Of a DNA stretch of 5,992 nt, positions 5,365 through 5,992 are shown piece after piece; the stretch's first letter is position 1; every line of letters starts with the position of its first letter. Location: contig JAJYKO010000393.1 in NCBI GenBank assembly GCA_021788565.1, forward strand, positions 1-5,992, given 5' to 3'. The translations under genes and the position numbers were made by a program. A model generated the notes under the pieces. The model was not told where the DNA came from. It searched no databases and saw only the letters and a program-made list of their open reading frames with translations. This stretch comes from Chloroflexota bacterium. Its GTDB lineage: Bacteria; Chloroflexota; UBA6077.

Positions 5365-5992
5365 TTATGCCTCGAACGACGGACTGCCGATCTCGCCGCG
5401 CAGGGCGCCCATCTCGTTACGCAACAGGTCCACCTTCTCCTGGAAGGCAGAAACCTTGTCACGCTCCGAGCGCACGAAGCGCAGGTACGGGGCAATGGCA
5501 GTTTGGATCCTCTCCACTGAGGCTGCTAGCTCCGAGTTGAGCTGCTGGGTGAGGCTCTCCGCGAGCTGCATCCTCAACTCATCGCTCCGCTTGCGGAACT
5601 TGTTCTGAACTGACTGTTTGCGGGCAGGGATAATAAACATCCCAAGTCCGGCGATGAGAGTGCCGGCCAGGATCCCCGTGACGTCAGCCGCGGCGGTGCC
5701 AAGAAGGAACACCACGAGTGCGCCGAGACCCAGGGCGCTAGCCTCCGCCAGGGCCGTGTGGGCCACCGCTTCTCGCATAGTGTCGCCCAGCGCTCGCGCC
5801 TCAGCATCGCGGTCGTAGCTGGCAACCACACGGCGGGCGGAGCGGGTGACGTTCTGGATTAACTCCTGCCTGCTGACCTCGAAGTTGCCGCCTATCTCGC
5901 CCAGGATGACGCCGTCGGGGCTAGCCTGGCGTCGACGTGCCAGCTCCTCGACCACTCCCTCCCAGAGATGGATCTCTCGGTCCACCACCCAC
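5365..5992 (-). CDS. C-terminal part of a bacterial dynamin-like GTPase (partial)
   Basis: The frame is open from the right edge to TAA 5367-5365, giving at least 208 residues. A GTG at 5988 is preceded in frame by W, so the true start lies outside. Numbering from that GTG: residues 1-80 are charged, helical stalk-like sequence. Residues about 84-121 form a hydrophobic hairpin (ALGLGALVVFLLGTAAADVT, then GILAGTLIAGLGMFIIPAR) like the membrane paddle of bacterial dynamins. Residues 122-200 are a long amphipathic coiled helix (KFRKRSDELRMQLAESLTQQ, then SERDKVSAFQEKVDLLRNEM). This layout is that of the C-terminal part of dynamin-family GTPases thought to remodel or repair membranes. The GTPase domain with its P-loop should lie beyond the edge and was not seen, so another coiled-coil membrane protein remains possible. 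Confidence 0.7.
   Translation of the reverse strand, partial: WVVDREIHLWEGVVEELARRRQASPDGVILGEIGGNFEVSRQELIQNVTRSARRVVASYDRDAEARALGDTMREAVAHTALAEASALGLGALVVFLLGTAAADVTGILAGTLIAGLGMFIIPARKQSVQNKFRKRSDELRMQLAESLTQQLNSELAASVERIQTAIAPYLRFVRSERDKVSAFQEKVDLLRNEMGALRGEIGSPSFEA

Overview
The window (GC-rich, roughly 60% by eye) reads as bacterial chromosome, most likely from a Chloroflexota-type or similar GC-rich lineage. That assignment is tentative. It rests on the mix of a trehalose/glycogen enzyme pair, a cyclophilin-type lipoprotein, a bacterial dynamin-like protein and a 5S rRNA gene standing alone. No phage, transposase, CRISPR or plasmid gene is visible.

Layout. Bases 1-2773 are read on the + strand: the last 57 codons of a GH13-type enzyme (probably malto-oligosyltrehalose trehalohydrolase), a 260-bp spacer filled largely by two degenerate 7-bp repeat arrays, a complete 682-residue GH133 glycogen-debranching enzyme, and a 70-residue protein of unknown function with its own strong ribosome binding site. 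A hairpin at 2861-2890 lies where the two transcription directions meet. Bases 2908-5992 are read on the - strand: a doubtful 134-codon ORF, a complete 5S rRNA gene with its own promoter, an exported cyclophilin-type peptidyl-prolyl isomerase lipoprotein, an EamA/DMT-family transporter, and the C-terminal third or so of a dynamin-like GTPase running off the right edge.

How the genes fit together. The two left-hand enzymes both act on alpha-glucans: one would release trehalose from maltooligosyl-trehalose, the other trims alpha-1,6 branches. Together they suggest a storage-glucan and trehalose locus. The - strand genes look independent of each other, each with its own candidate promoter where one can be seen.

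Most noteworthy are (i) the paired 7-bp repeat arrays upstream of the debranching enzyme, which are inverted relative to each other, share a perfect 12-bp inverted repeat, and end exactly at the ATG, leaving a good Shine-Dalgarno-like sequence stranded about 72 bases upstream; (ii) the stand-alone 5S rRNA gene, whose predicted transcription start coincides with the end of helix I and which has unusual loop E bases; and (iii) an internal duplication in the 70-residue protein. None of these amounts to a clear new defence or mobile system. The rest of the window is ordinary chromosomal content.
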